DNA of 64,000 bases from Lewinellaceae bacterium (GTDB taxonomy: Bacteria; Bacteroidota; Bacteroidia; Chitinophagales; Saprospiraceae), in assembly GCA_016713985.1 (NCBI GenBank), contig JADJOD010000001.1, forward strand, positions 408,501 through 472,500. The letters are read 5' to 3'. Below the pieces are notes generated by a model. The model saw only the letters and a list, made by a program, of their open reading frames with translations. It searched no databases and was not told the origin of the DNA. Of this stretch, positions 36,257-44,458 are shown in pieces. Both the position numbers and the translations under genes were made by a program. Numbering within the stretch: the stretch's first letter is position 1; every line of letters begins with the position of its first letter.

Positions 36257-36438
36257 ATAACCTGCTTGTAAGGAAATCCTGTGTCATCTCATATAAGTTA
36301 AACCCCGATGTATAACTTGAAAAAATACCCCTTTCGCGACCCCCTTTTTTTGAAATACACTGCAAAAAAACGTACAACACCCTGAAAAACAACCCAATAC
36401 GACGCGGGAATCGCAGTGTGTTTTTTCTGTATATGTTG

Positions 36439-36475
36439 AAAAATCGCGTTTTTTTACAAAAAACGCGATTTTTTT
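36439..36475. terminator. A/T-flanked hairpin upstream of the CRISPR array
   Basis: Arms 36439-36453 (AAAAATCGCGTTTTT) and 36459-36473 are exact complements with loop TTACA and a T tract after. It looks like a rho-independent terminator. It lies about 80 bp before the first CRISPR repeat. Confidence 0.65.
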
Positions 36476-36553
36476 CCCTGAAAATTTTGAAATGACGCGG
36501 GGGTTTTTACATCTTTACAACCTGAAAAACAAACGCTTAAGCGGATTTCCGCC
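36476..36553 (+). promoter_or_regulatory. Probable CRISPR leader
   Basis: The 78 bp before the first repeat are A/T-rich (GAAAATTTTGAAATG..., TTTTTACATCTTTAC) and lack genes. The orientation is chosen because the repeats end in GATTGAAAC, the usual 5' handle of type I/III crRNAs, and because repeats are intact at this end and decayed at the other. Confidence 0.5.
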
Positions 36554-37262
36554 CTTCCAGCCCATATCCATTACGATGAGGATTGAAACAAAAAGCAGAT
36601 ACTGCTCCGCGGTCGCCTATCTGCTTCCAGCCCATATCCATTACGATGAGGATTGAAACTGATGTATTGGTTGGTCGCCACACTTCGGCTTCCAGCCCAT
36701 ATCCATTACGATGAGGATTGAAACCATTTCCTCTGGTTTTAGCTTGCCAGCGACTTCCAGCCCATATCCATTACGATGAGGATTGAAACGTCGCGGCCTA
36801 CGGGTTGTACCGAACGAATCTTCCAGCCCATATCCATTACGATGAGGATTGAAACTTCCAAAGAAACAAGGCAGGAACACTTTTCATGGCTTCCAGCCCA
36901 TATCCATTACGATGAGGATTGAAACTGCCCGGTCCTTCCAGCCCATATCCATTACGATGAATTGAAACTATGCGGCTTATCTTCCAGCCCATATCCATTA
37001 CGATGAGGATTGAAAACCGCAAAACCTCCGCGGCCTTAAGCTTCCAGCCCATATCCATTACGATGAGGATTGAAACTGGAAGCCTCAGGATTGGACGTTG
37101 TGACGAGATCTGGTCGCTTCCAGCCCATATCCATTACGATGATTGAAACCCTAGTGTCGCGGTGACTGCCAGTCACCGCCTCACTACTTCCAGCCCATGT
37201 CACCAACTCATGGGCTGACTGGCAGTCAGCCCATGAGTCAGCCGCGCGATGGGAATTGAAAA
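36554..37262 (+). CRISPR. CRISPR array, orphan, decayed at the distal end
   Basis: A 36-bp repeat starts CTTCCAGCCCATATCC and ends GATGAGGATTGAAAC. Copies start at 36554, 36624, 36689, 36754, 36820, 36890, 36935, 36981, 37041 and 37117; a split, partial copy follows at 37187-37262. The first six are identical. The copy at 36935 lacks two bases (GG), 36981 has one extra A and 37117 lacks three bases. Spacers 1-5 are 34, 29, 29, 30 and 34 nt; later ones are 9, 12, about 23, 40 and 37 nt. The ATTGAAAC end is typical of type I-B/III repeats. No cas gene is in the window, so the array either uses Cas proteins encoded elsewhere or is inactive. Spacer targets cannot be identified here. Confidence 0.97.
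37159..37238. repeat. Two hairpins within the last spacer and split terminal repeat
   Basis: GCGGTGACT-GCC-AGTCACCGC (37159-37179, 9-bp arms) lies in the last spacer. A second, with perfect 15-bp arms 37206-37220 and 37224-37238 and loop GGC, lies inside the broken last repeat. Both share the core TGACTGSCAGTCA. The longer arm contains CAGCCCATG, also the start of the CRISPR repeat. Confidence 0.85.
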
Positions 37263-37677
37263 CCAAAACCAATCAGGGGGGGTATCCTGTCTAAAATCGC
37301 TCCCTTTAAAAACCATAGATCATTTCGTTATTTTCATACAAACCTGCCAGATTTTCAAAACCTGGCAGGTCTGTATGAAAATAACGAAACATAATTTGGC
37401 GCCCTTTTTTGGGAAGCATGCCCGTAAAACCTCCACTCTTCCCGCCGGGTCAGCCCGTCCGTTTTCCCTGCCATATCCATAGTGACAAGCGCTGCAACAG
37501 GCGCAGTGTTCCCGCGAGCCACAGGGCTTCGTTCGCCGGCAATTAAATGTTGTTAAAAACAAGGCCGGGTGCGTATTAAAAACTGTTAAGACCGTAAAGT
37601 TGGGTTAAACAGGCGCCCGAATCCGGTATTTTAAGGGACGCGGGTTTATTTGTTGGAAACTATAAAACGCTTTCAAC
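37263..37677. other. Intergenic region after the CRISPR array
   Basis: 415 bp without a gene. It holds a 28-bp inverted repeat (listed separately) and a stretch at about 37471-37497 starting CCATATCCAT and ending GCAAC that weakly resembles a CRISPR repeat and could be a remnant. The rest shows nothing I can identify. Confidence 0.45.
37323..37389. repeat. 28-bp inverted repeat with one mismatch
   Basis: Arms 37323-37350 and 37362-37389 (starting TTTCGTTATTTTCATACA) match over 27 of 28 positions around an 11-nt loop. The inner part includes ACCTGCCAG/CTGGCAGGT. It resembles in size the elements at 36177 and 40925 but has a different sequence. Confidence 0.88.
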
Positions 37678-38267
37678 ATGAAAACCAGACTCCTTTTTGC
37701 TCCGCCATCCTGCTTTTTGTATCCTGTACCGGTTACTACGGCGTCGTCAGAAGTACAACGGATGAGTACAAAAACAGCAGAACTATCCGGCTGCTGCTGT
37801 CTTTTCATACCCGCGAATACGACAGCGAGGTAAAAAACATCGACATGACCTTTGTCCGGGTCATTTTGCCCGGCGGCCGGGAAGAAGCCGGGCTGTACGC
37901 ACAGGTGGACAAATCCAGCTCCGCCTTTGACCTGAAGGAAGAAGGGTTTATCAAAATTGACGGCCGGAAATTCCCGATTGTATTGCAGGATCGCCGCGAA
38001 AATACCCTCAGCAAGGTCGAAAACACCACCACTACCCATAGTGTGCAGGACACATCGGGCGTCAGCACCCTCTCCGTGGTGACGGGAAGCAGCAGCACCA
38101 ACTGGAAACAGGCTTATTTTTATTGTCCGCTCAGCACGGAGCAGGTCGAGGCCATAAAAAACTGCCGCCAGCTCGAGTTTCGTTACTACGCCGGTCCCGA
38201 CCCCGCTACCATCAGCGTAAAACCCTCGTACCTGGGAAAGATCCGGAAATGGGCGGAAGCAAAATAG
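37678..38267 (+). CDS. Lipoprotein of unknown function, frameshifted in the signal peptide
   Basis: About 197 residues. ATG 37678 begins MKTRLLF; one base later in frame the sequence goes on CSAILLFVSCTGYYG, completing a lipoprotein signal with VSC lipobox. A run of five T near 37695 should be six, so a one-base deletion splits signal and body. The body has FVRVILPGGREEAGLYAQVD, a Ser/Thr-rich stretch (TTTTHSVQDTSGVSTLSVV) and LSTEQVEAIKNCRQLEFRYY. I do not recognise the family. It lies between the CRISPR array and a PIG-L gene; nothing suggests a link to CRISPR. Confidence 0.65.
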
Positions 38268-38363
38268 GTGCGGAGTGGCGGGTGAGTAGAACTTGTCTCG
38301 AAACCTTACTTGACATCTCTTGTTTTTTGTGCCTATTTTCGCCTTTAAAACAGCATCTCAGGC

Positions 38364-40901
38364 ATGAAAAACAAATACCTCTGCTCACCCGCCATTACCC
38401 TGATGAAGGTGGGTTTTATACTTTTCCCGTTTTTGCTTTTTTCGCAAAAACCCGCCAAACCCAGTGCGGCCGACCTGCACCAGGCAATCAAAAAACTGAA
38501 TGTACTCGGCTCGGTACTGTACGTGGCCGCTCACCCCGACGACGAAAATCAGCGCCTTATCAGTTTTTGCGCCAATGAAAAACTGTACGACGTCACCTAT
38601 CTTTCGCTCACCCGGGGCGACGGCGGGCAAAATCTCATCGGTCCGGAAATCCGCGAAATGCTCGGCGTGTTGCGCACCGAAGAATTGCTGATGGCGCGCT
38701 CCGTCGACGGCGGCAAGCAGCGTTTCACCCGCGCCAACGATTTCGGCTATTCCAAAAACCCGGAAGAAACGCTGCGCATCTGGGACAAAGATGCCGTGCT
38801 GGCCGATGTGGTGTGGGCCTTCCGCGAAACACAACCCGACGTGGTGATCAACCGGTTCAATCACACGGTCGCCAACAACAACCACGGCCACCACGTCGCC
38901 TCCGCTTTACTCGCCGTGGAAGCCTTCGACCTTGCCGGCAAAACGGATGCCTACCCGGAACAACTGCAATCGACCAAACCCTGGCAACCGAGGCGTATTT
39001 TTTTCAATACTTCCTGGTGGTTCTACGGCAGCCGCGAAGCGTTTGACAAAGCCGACAAAACCAACCTGTATCCGCTCGACCTGGGCGTTTACCTGCCCCT
39101 GAAAGGCAAAAGCAACAACGAAGTGGCCGCCGAAGCGCGTTCCATGCACCGCTGCCAGGGATTCGGCGCCATGAGCAGCCGCGGCGAAAGTGTGGACTGG
39201 TTCGATTTTATCAAAGGAGACCGACCTCCGGAAAAAGACCCCTTTGCCGGCATCAACACCACCTGGACGCGGGTGCAGGGCGGCGAAAAAATCAGCCCGC
39301 TGTTGTCCAAAATCGACCGCGAATACCGCTCCGACAACCCTTCGGCGAGTGTACCCGATCTGCTGGCCGCCATGCAAATGATCGCAGCACTGCCCGACGG
39401 ACACTGGAAACAGGTGAAACTGCGCGATATTAAAGAAGTGATCCGGGGCTGTTTGGGGCTTTACCTTGAAGCTACGGCCGCCGAACCTACCGCCACCCCG
39501 GGCGAATCCGTCAAAATTCACCTCGAAGCCATCAGCCGGGCGCCGGTGTCGGCGGGAACCGTCACCCTGGGCAGTATATCGATTCAACCCGGCCTGTTCG
39601 ACACGGTATATGCCGCCGCCTTGCAGCCCAACAAAGGTTTTGCGACAGACCGCGCTGTAAAAATCCCGGAAAACGCACTTTTTACATCGCCGTACTGGTT
39701 GGTAAAACCTGCCACGCTGGGTATGTATAATGTTGAAAATCACCAACTTCGTGGTGTTCCGGAAACGCCGCGTTTTGCCAAAGTGCGGTGGTCGGTCGCC
39801 GTGAACGGGATCCCGCTCGAATACGAAACCGACGTGGCGTATAAGGTGGAAGAATCGGCCATCGGCGAAGTCTGGCGGCCGTTTGAAGTGTTGCCGCCGG
39901 TATTCGTGGAATTCACCGAATCGTCTTATTTAGTTACTTCCGGCCACTGCCCGGTCACGTTGCGGGTAAAAGCGGGCCGCGACAGTGTTCGGTGCAAGCT
40001 TATCCTCGGCAGCCCGCAAGGCTGGCCGAACGGCCATTCTTCCGAAAATATGCCGGAGTTTGTTTTGAATAAAAAAGGGGAAACCCGCGAATTTACCTTC
40101 GATCTGCAAGCATTTTCCGGCCCGGATGAAGTGACCCTGCACGCTTTCGCACAAATCGGCAAAATCGCCTACCCGTACAGCCTCATTTCGATCAAATACG
40201 ATCACATCCCGCAGCAAAGTGTGCTGATGCCCGCCACCGCACACGCCGCCCGGACCGATGTAAAAGTGACCGCCAAACACGTCGGTTATTACATGGGCGC
40301 CGGCGACGAAATTCCCAGGGCTTTGCACCTGATGGGCTGCCAGGTTACCACACTCGAAGCGAAAGACATGGAGGCCGAAAATCTGAAAAAATTCGACGCC
40401 ATCGTGATCGGTATCCGCGCCTACAATACCAAGGAGGATCTTAAATTTCACCACCAAAAACTGCTCGATTACGTTCAAAACGGCGGGACGCTGGTGGTGC
40501 AATACAATACCAACAACGAACTCGTACTCGATCAACTGGCGCCCTATCCCATGAAACTTTCCCGTGCGCGGATCACCGACGAAACGGCCGAAGTTCGTTT
40601 CCGCCTGCCGGACCACGTCGTGTTAAACACACCCAACAAACTGACAACCAAAGACTTCGATGGTTGGGTGCAGGAGCGTGGACTTTATTTTCCCAATGAA
40701 TGGGACGCCAATTTTGACGCCCCTCTTTCCAGCAACGACCCCGGCGAAAAACCCGCCGACGGGGCATTGCTGGTGGCCAAATACGGCAAGGGACACTACA
40801 TCTACACCGGACTTTCTTTTTTCCGCGAATTACCGGCAGGTGTGCCCGGCGCCTACCGGTTGTTTGCCAACCTGATCTCGCTCGGCGTGCAGCAGCCATG
40901 A
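38364..40901 (+). CDS. PIG-L family deacetylase with C-terminal GATase-like domain, exported
   Basis: 845 residues. A signal-like hydrophobic segment (GFILFPFLLFSQ, residues 16-27) precedes a PIG-L/LmbE zinc deacetylase domain with VLYVAAHPDDENQRL (AHPDD binding Zn) and the second zinc His in NNNHGHHVASALLAVEAF. Such enzymes remove N-acetyl groups from GlcNAc-type sugars. A long middle region of beta-rich domains follows, and residues about 640-845 look like a class I glutamine-amidotransferase-like fold (ALHLMGCQVTTLEAKDME, FDAIVIGIRAYNT, GKGHYIYTGLSFFRELPAG). This architecture recurs in Bacteroidota with unknown substrate. Possible -33/-7 elements, TTG at 38310 and TATTTTCG at 38334, lie upstream. 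The gene is intact and followed by a perfect 28-bp inverted repeat. Confidence 0.85.
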   Translation: MKNKYLCSPAITLMKVGFILFPFLLFSQKPAKPSAADLHQAIKKLNVLGSVLYVAAHPDDENQRLISFCANEKLYDVTYLSLTRGDGGQNLIGPEIREMLGVLRTEELLMARSVDGGKQRFTRANDFGYSKNPEETLRIWDKDAVLADVVWAFRETQPDVVINRFNHTVANNNHGHHVASALLAVEAFDLAGKTDAYPEQLQSTKPWQPRRIFFNTSWWFYGSREAFDKADKTNLYPLDLGVYLPLKGKSNNEVAAEARSMHRCQGFGAMSSRGESVDWFDFIKGDRPPEKDPFAGINTTWTRVQGGEKISPLLSKIDREYRSDNPSASVPDLLAAMQMIAALPDGHWKQVKLRDIKEVIRGCLGLYLEATAAEPTATPGESVKIHLEAISRAPVSAGTVTLGSISIQPGLFDTVYAAALQPNKGFATDRAVKIPENALFTSPYWLVKPATLGMYNVENHQLRGVPETPRFAKVRWSVAVNGIPLEYETDVAYKVEESAIGEVWRPFEVLPPVFVEFTESSYLVTSGHCPVTLRVKAGRDSVRCKLILGSPQGWPNGHSSENMPEFVLNKKGETREFTFDLQAFSGPDEVTLHAFAQIGKIAYPYSLISIKYDHIPQQSVLMPATAHAARTDVKVTAKHVGYYMGAGDEIPRALHLMGCQVTTLEAKDMEAENLKKFDAIVIGIRAYNTKEDLKFHHQKLLDYVQNGGTLVVQYNTNNELVLDQLAPYPMKLSRARITDETAEVRFRLPDHVVLNTPNKLTTKDFDGWVQERGLYFPNEWDANFDAPLSSNDPGEKPADGALLVAKYGKGHYIYTGLSFFRELPAGVPGAYRLFANLISLGVQQP

Positions 40902-40924
40902 CGGACAAGTTGTTTTTGTTTTAA

Positions 40925-41006
40925 TAGACAGGATTTACAGGATCTACAGGTTTTATTTTCGTCGGCAAAGCTGACTTTAACCTGTAGATCCTGTAAATCC
41001 TGTCTA
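40925..41006. repeat. Perfect 28-bp inverted repeat (ACAGGATTTACA family)
   Basis: Arms 40925-40952 and 40979-41006 match 28 of 28, reading TAGACAGGATTTACAGGATC at the outer end. It is a second member of the family seen at 36177-36256; the loop (26 nt) is unrelated. It lies between the PIG-L and SWIM genes. Confidence 0.9.
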
Positions 41007-41039
41007 CAAAATAACCCGTCCCTTTTTACCCGTAACAAC

Positions 41040-42341
41040 GTGTCAAAACTCGCCGAAAAAACGGAAATCAACAGCCGGGCAGATTTGCTCGCGCAACCCG
41101 CTTTTTTTACGCAACGATTTGTATACGAGCAACTTGTTTTTGCGGAAATAGCCGGCGGCGGCGCAGGCGCCCGCTTAGTGGCGATCAACCGGGAGAGCCA
41201 GGTGTATTATTGCAGTTGCCCCTTTCGCCCGAAACCCTGCGTGCACGCTTTGGCACTCGGTGTACTTCTTGCGCGGGAAAACGAAGCTTCTTTTACCCCC
41301 GTCGCCGAATTGCCGGAGCCGGTAAAAGCCCTGCTGGCCGGGCTTCCGGCCGGCCGCCGGTATTCCCCTGCCGGCTCCGAAAATCGCGCCGCGGCCAGAG
41401 AACAGCGGCGGTTCGAACGCCTCGAACGCGCTGCAGGCGGTTTTGAAGACCTCGAAACCTGGCTGCTCGACACCATCCGGCGCGGATTGGCCACCGTTGT
41501 TTCGGAAGACCCGCGCTGGTGGGACAATATCGCGGTACGTATGGCCGATGCTTCCATGCCCGGTCTGAGCCGCACCCTGCGCCTGCTGGGCCAAATTCCG
41601 GCCTCCGACCCCAATTGGGCCGAAAAAACGGCTTCGACCCTCGGCGAATGCTACCTCGCCGCGCGCGCTTTTCGAAAACGTAGCAGTTTGCCCGAAAATC
41701 TGCCGTACGACCTTCAGAATTTTGTCGGTATCGCTGCCAAAAAAGAGGAAGTTGTGGCCGCTAAGCTGTTCGAAAAAGACTTCTGGGCAGTTGTAGGCCA
41801 GGTAGAAGAATCCCTGGAAGACAAATTGGCCGTGCGCCGCAGCTGGCTGATGGCCGGCAATTCCGGCCGTTTTGCACTTTTGCTGGATTTTGCCTTTGGC
41901 GGGGGCGGTTTTTCGCCCGGTTTCGAGCCGGGAAGTATTCAACAGGGGACACTTTCCTTTTACCCTTCGGCATTTCCCCAACGCGCTTTGCCGCTCGACG
42001 ACCTGAAAGAAATACCCAAAAAAGTGGAAAAATTGCAGGGTTTTGAAGATTTTGACACTTTTGCTGGCGAATATGCAGCGGCTCTGGCCCGGCAACCCTG
42101 GTTGCAGTATTTTCCGGCCGTTTTTAATCATGCAAGGGTATTGCGGCGAGGCAAGGGCTTTTTTATAAGCGATGTGCAGGAAAGATCGCTACAACTCCGT
42201 ATCCCGGAAAAAAACGGCTGGCGGCTCCTGGCCCTCGGTGGCGGGCATCCGCTGACCCTGTTTGGCGAATGGGACGGCGCCGTGTTCCGGCCACTCAGCG
42301 CTGTGGCGGACGGACGGTTTGTAACGAATATTTCGGCATGA
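41040..42341 (+). CDS. SWIM zinc-finger protein
   Basis: 433 residues from GTG 41040. The SWIM motif CxCxnCxH is seen as YYCSCPFRPKPCVHALALG (residues about 58-76); such fingers bind DNA or proteins. The rest is helical and charged without a recognised domain (FEDLETWLLDTIRRGLATV, YDLQNFVGIAAKKEEVVAAK), and the C-terminal 100 residues are beta-rich. In other Bacteroidota, SWIM proteins of this kind neighbour MoxR ATPase, VWA and DUF5691 genes; none of these is here. Function unknown, probably cytoplasmic. The gene is intact. The next gene begins 30 bp downstream on the same strand. Confidence 0.78.
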   Translation: MSKLAEKTEINSRADLLAQPAFFTQRFVYEQLVFAEIAGGGAGARLVAINRESQVYYCSCPFRPKPCVHALALGVLLARENEASFTPVAELPEPVKALLAGLPAGRRYSPAGSENRAAAREQRRFERLERAAGGFEDLETWLLDTIRRGLATVVSEDPRWWDNIAVRMADASMPGLSRTLRLLGQIPASDPNWAEKTASTLGECYLAARAFRKRSSLPENLPYDLQNFVGIAAKKEEVVAAKLFEKDFWAVVGQVEESLEDKLAVRRSWLMAGNSGRFALLLDFAFGGGGFSPGFEPGSIQQGTLSFYPSAFPQRALPLDDLKEIPKKVEKLQGFEDFDTFAGEYAAALARQPWLQYFPAVFNHARVLRRGKGFFISDVQERSLQLRIPEKNGWRLLALGGGHPLTLFGEWDGAVFRPLSAVADGRFVTNISA

Positions 42342-42371
42342 CGCAATGACATTTAAGGACAAAACAACAAC

Positions 42372-43693
42372 ATGAAAGCAACCATCATCGGCGGCGGCAT
42401 CATTGGTTTGAGCACGGCCTATTACCTGAATGAAGCGGGTTGGGACGTGACGGTGCTTGAAAAAGGCGATCTGACGGACAATTGTTCTTTCGGCAACATG
42501 GGTTACCTGTCGCCTTCCCATTTTGTGCCGCTCGCAGCGCCGGGTATCATCGGCCAGGGCATTTTGTGGATGTTTCGGCAAAAAAGCCCTTTTTACGTGC
42601 GCCCCTCCCTGAGTTGGGACCTCATCGACTGGGGTTTAAAGTTTGTGCGGGCTTCCACCAAAAAACACGTCGACCGCAGCGCCCGCCCGCTGGTTGATTT
42701 GTTGATGTTGTCCAAACAACTTACTGCCGGGTGGGAAAAAAGTGGCCTCCTGTCTTTCGAATACACGGAACGCGGCTGCGTTATGTATTATCAAACCCGC
42801 AAAAAAGAGGAAGAAGAACTTGAAAATGCACGTGTTGCGGAAGGTTTGGGTTTAAAAACGGAAATACTCAACCGCGAACAAGCACAGGCGCTCGAACCCG
42901 ATCTTTTGCCCGATGTGCGCGGCGGCGTCTGGTTTAAAGACGACGCGCATTTGCATCCCAACACCCTGATGAAACAACTTCCGGCGTTGCTCGAAAAACG
43001 CGGCGTACAAATTATCCGAAATGCAGAAGTGACTGGTTTTCAGAAAGAAAGAGGGAAAATTATGGTGGTCAAATATCGTGTAAATAGTGAGCGTTTTACT
43101 TTGAGTGAGACGCTCAATACACCCGATCTGGTCGTCCTGGCTGCCGGTTCCTGGTCGCCGTAAGTGGCCCGGATCGTGGGAGAATACCTCCCCTTATGCC
43201 CGGCAAGGGATATTCCATGACCGTTGGAAAACCGGCGAAAAAACTAAATTACCCCTGTATTTTACTCGAAGCAAAAGTGGCGCTCACGCCCTGGGCCGAA
43301 AGGCTGCGCATCGGCAGCACGATGGAAATCGGCGCCATCAATGACCGCATCCTTTTCCCACGTGTGTTGGGTATCCTGGAAGCCGTGCCCAGATTTTTGC
43401 CCGGTTACAACGACGATCCGGTGTTTCGCGACCTCGCCGATGTGGACAAACTGAAAAAGAACCTGCGGGAAAAAGTATGGTTTGGTTTCCGCCCCGTTTC
43501 AGCCGATGGTATGCCTTATATCGGCTTCGCCAAAAAAACGGACAACCTGATCATGGCTACCGGCCACGCCATGCTCGGCCTCAGTATGGGCGCCGGCACC
43601 GGGAAATTAGTGGCGGAACTGGCCGACGGCAAATCAACTTCCATCGGTATGGAAGCATTTGATCCGAAGCGGTGTTGGAGTCATAAGTCGTGA
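42372..43693 (+). pseudogene. D-amino-acid dehydrogenase-like FAD oxidoreductase (DadA family), with stop and frameshift
   Basis: About 440 residues in two pieces. Piece one (ATG 42372) has the FAD-binding GxGxxG in MKATIIGGGIIGLSTAYYLN, and ends VVLAAGSWSP followed by TAA at 43161. The same frame continues VARIVGEYLP, then a shift near 43190 (CCCC, one C short) leads to LMPGKGYSMTVGKPAKKLN and the rest: TPWAERLRIGSTMEIGAIND and GFRPVSADGMPYIGF, MATGHAMLGLSMGAGTGKL. These are DadA-like throughout. So an in-frame stop and a frameshift lie within 30 bp of each other, unlike other genes here that carry only single indels. The last codons and stop (SHKS) are made of the GAGTCATAAG repeat that follows. 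The family oxidises D-amino acids at the membrane. Confidence 0.75.
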
Positions 43694-43841
43694 GTCATAA
43701 GTCATAAGGTGAGTCAGGCATTAGTTTTATATTGACTCACAACTCACAACTTATGACTCACGACTCACAACTTATGACTCACAACTTATGACTCACGACT
43801 TATGACTCACGACTTATGACTCACGACTCACGACTTATGAC
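43681..43841. repeat. GACTCA/TTATGA tandem and inverted repeat block
   Basis: Many copies of GACTCACGACTTAT and GACTCACAACTTAT in tandem (43735-43841) face reverse-complement copies (GAGTCATAAGTCGTGAGTC, 43690 region). The block begins within the last codons of the dadA-like gene and ends at the panD stop, filling the gap between these convergent genes. Confidence 0.9.
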
Positions 43842-44201
43842 TCACTTCCCGTTTTTCACCAACCGGTTATGCTCATCGGGGAAAATAGCGACGGGGCGGA
43901 AGGTTTTGGCTTCTTCCGGCGTCAGGAGCGCGTAGGAGATAATGATCACAATATCACCCACTTGCACGCGCCGGGCGGCGGCGCCGTTGAGGCATATTAC
44001 ACCACTGCCGCGTTCTCCCCGAATGGTGTAGGTTTCGATACGTTCCCCGTTGTTGTTGTTTACGATCTGCACCTTTTCGCCTTCGAGAATATTGGCGGCT
44101 TCCAGCAACTCTTCGTCGATGGTAATACTGCCGATATAATTCAAATCAGCCTGCGTGACGCGTACGCGGTGTATTTTGCTTTTAAAAACTTCTATCAACA
44201 T
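43842..44201 (-). CDS. panD: Aspartate 1-decarboxylase
   Basis: 119 residues, the normal size. It makes beta-alanine from aspartate for pantothenate and CoA. The self-processing site is NYIGSITIDE: cleavage between Gly24 and Ser25 gives the pyruvoyl group. The pocket motif GERGSGVICLNGAAAR follows at residues 61-76, with Lys in FKSKIHRV near the start. The gene is intact and cytoplasmic. A TACTTTTG box lies about 60 bp upstream. panB and panC are not in the window. The stop abuts a tandem-repeat block. Confidence 0.96.
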   Translation of the reverse strand: MLIEVFKSKIHRVRVTQADLNYIGSITIDEELLEAANILEGEKVQIVNNNNGERIETYTIRGERGSGVICLNGAAARRVQVGDIVIIISYALLTPEEAKTFRPVAIFPDEHNRLVKNGK

Positions 44202-44260
44202 GACGTTTTAAACTTCCGGCTTGATTGCACGACTAAACAGCCGAAAGTCAATTCGGGTTG

Positions 44261-44268
44261 CAAAAGTA
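44261..44268 (-). promoter_or_regulatory. Putative -7 box of panD
   Basis: The minus strand reads TACTTTTG, matching TAnnTTTG, 59 bp before the panD ATG. No clear -33 TTG is seen. Confidence 0.4.
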
Positions 44269-44399
44269 GTGGCCTGTGCCGACCCGACCAATAGCGGGAG
44301 CAGAAAGTTTGGTCCGGCAATTTGCAGACGGTTACACCTTCCGGAGTGATAAAGACCTTGAAAATTGAATAATACCCTTTCAAAATCGCCATATTGGCG

Positions 44400-44407
44400 T
44401 ACCTTTG
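44400..44407 (+). promoter_or_regulatory. Putative -7 box of asnS
   Basis: TACCTTTG matches TAnnTTTG and would give a leader of about 45 nt before ATG 44459. A TTG at the standard -33 distance is not evident. Confidence 0.45.
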
Positions 44408-44458
44408 CGGCTCTTTTTGAAAAACGGACCGGACCACGACGGTCAACGAACAACGAAC

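Noticed and set aside
36641..37272. Minus-strand ORFs repeating NPHRNGYGLE
   Set aside because: They are translations of CRISPR repeats and spacers, not a repeat protein.
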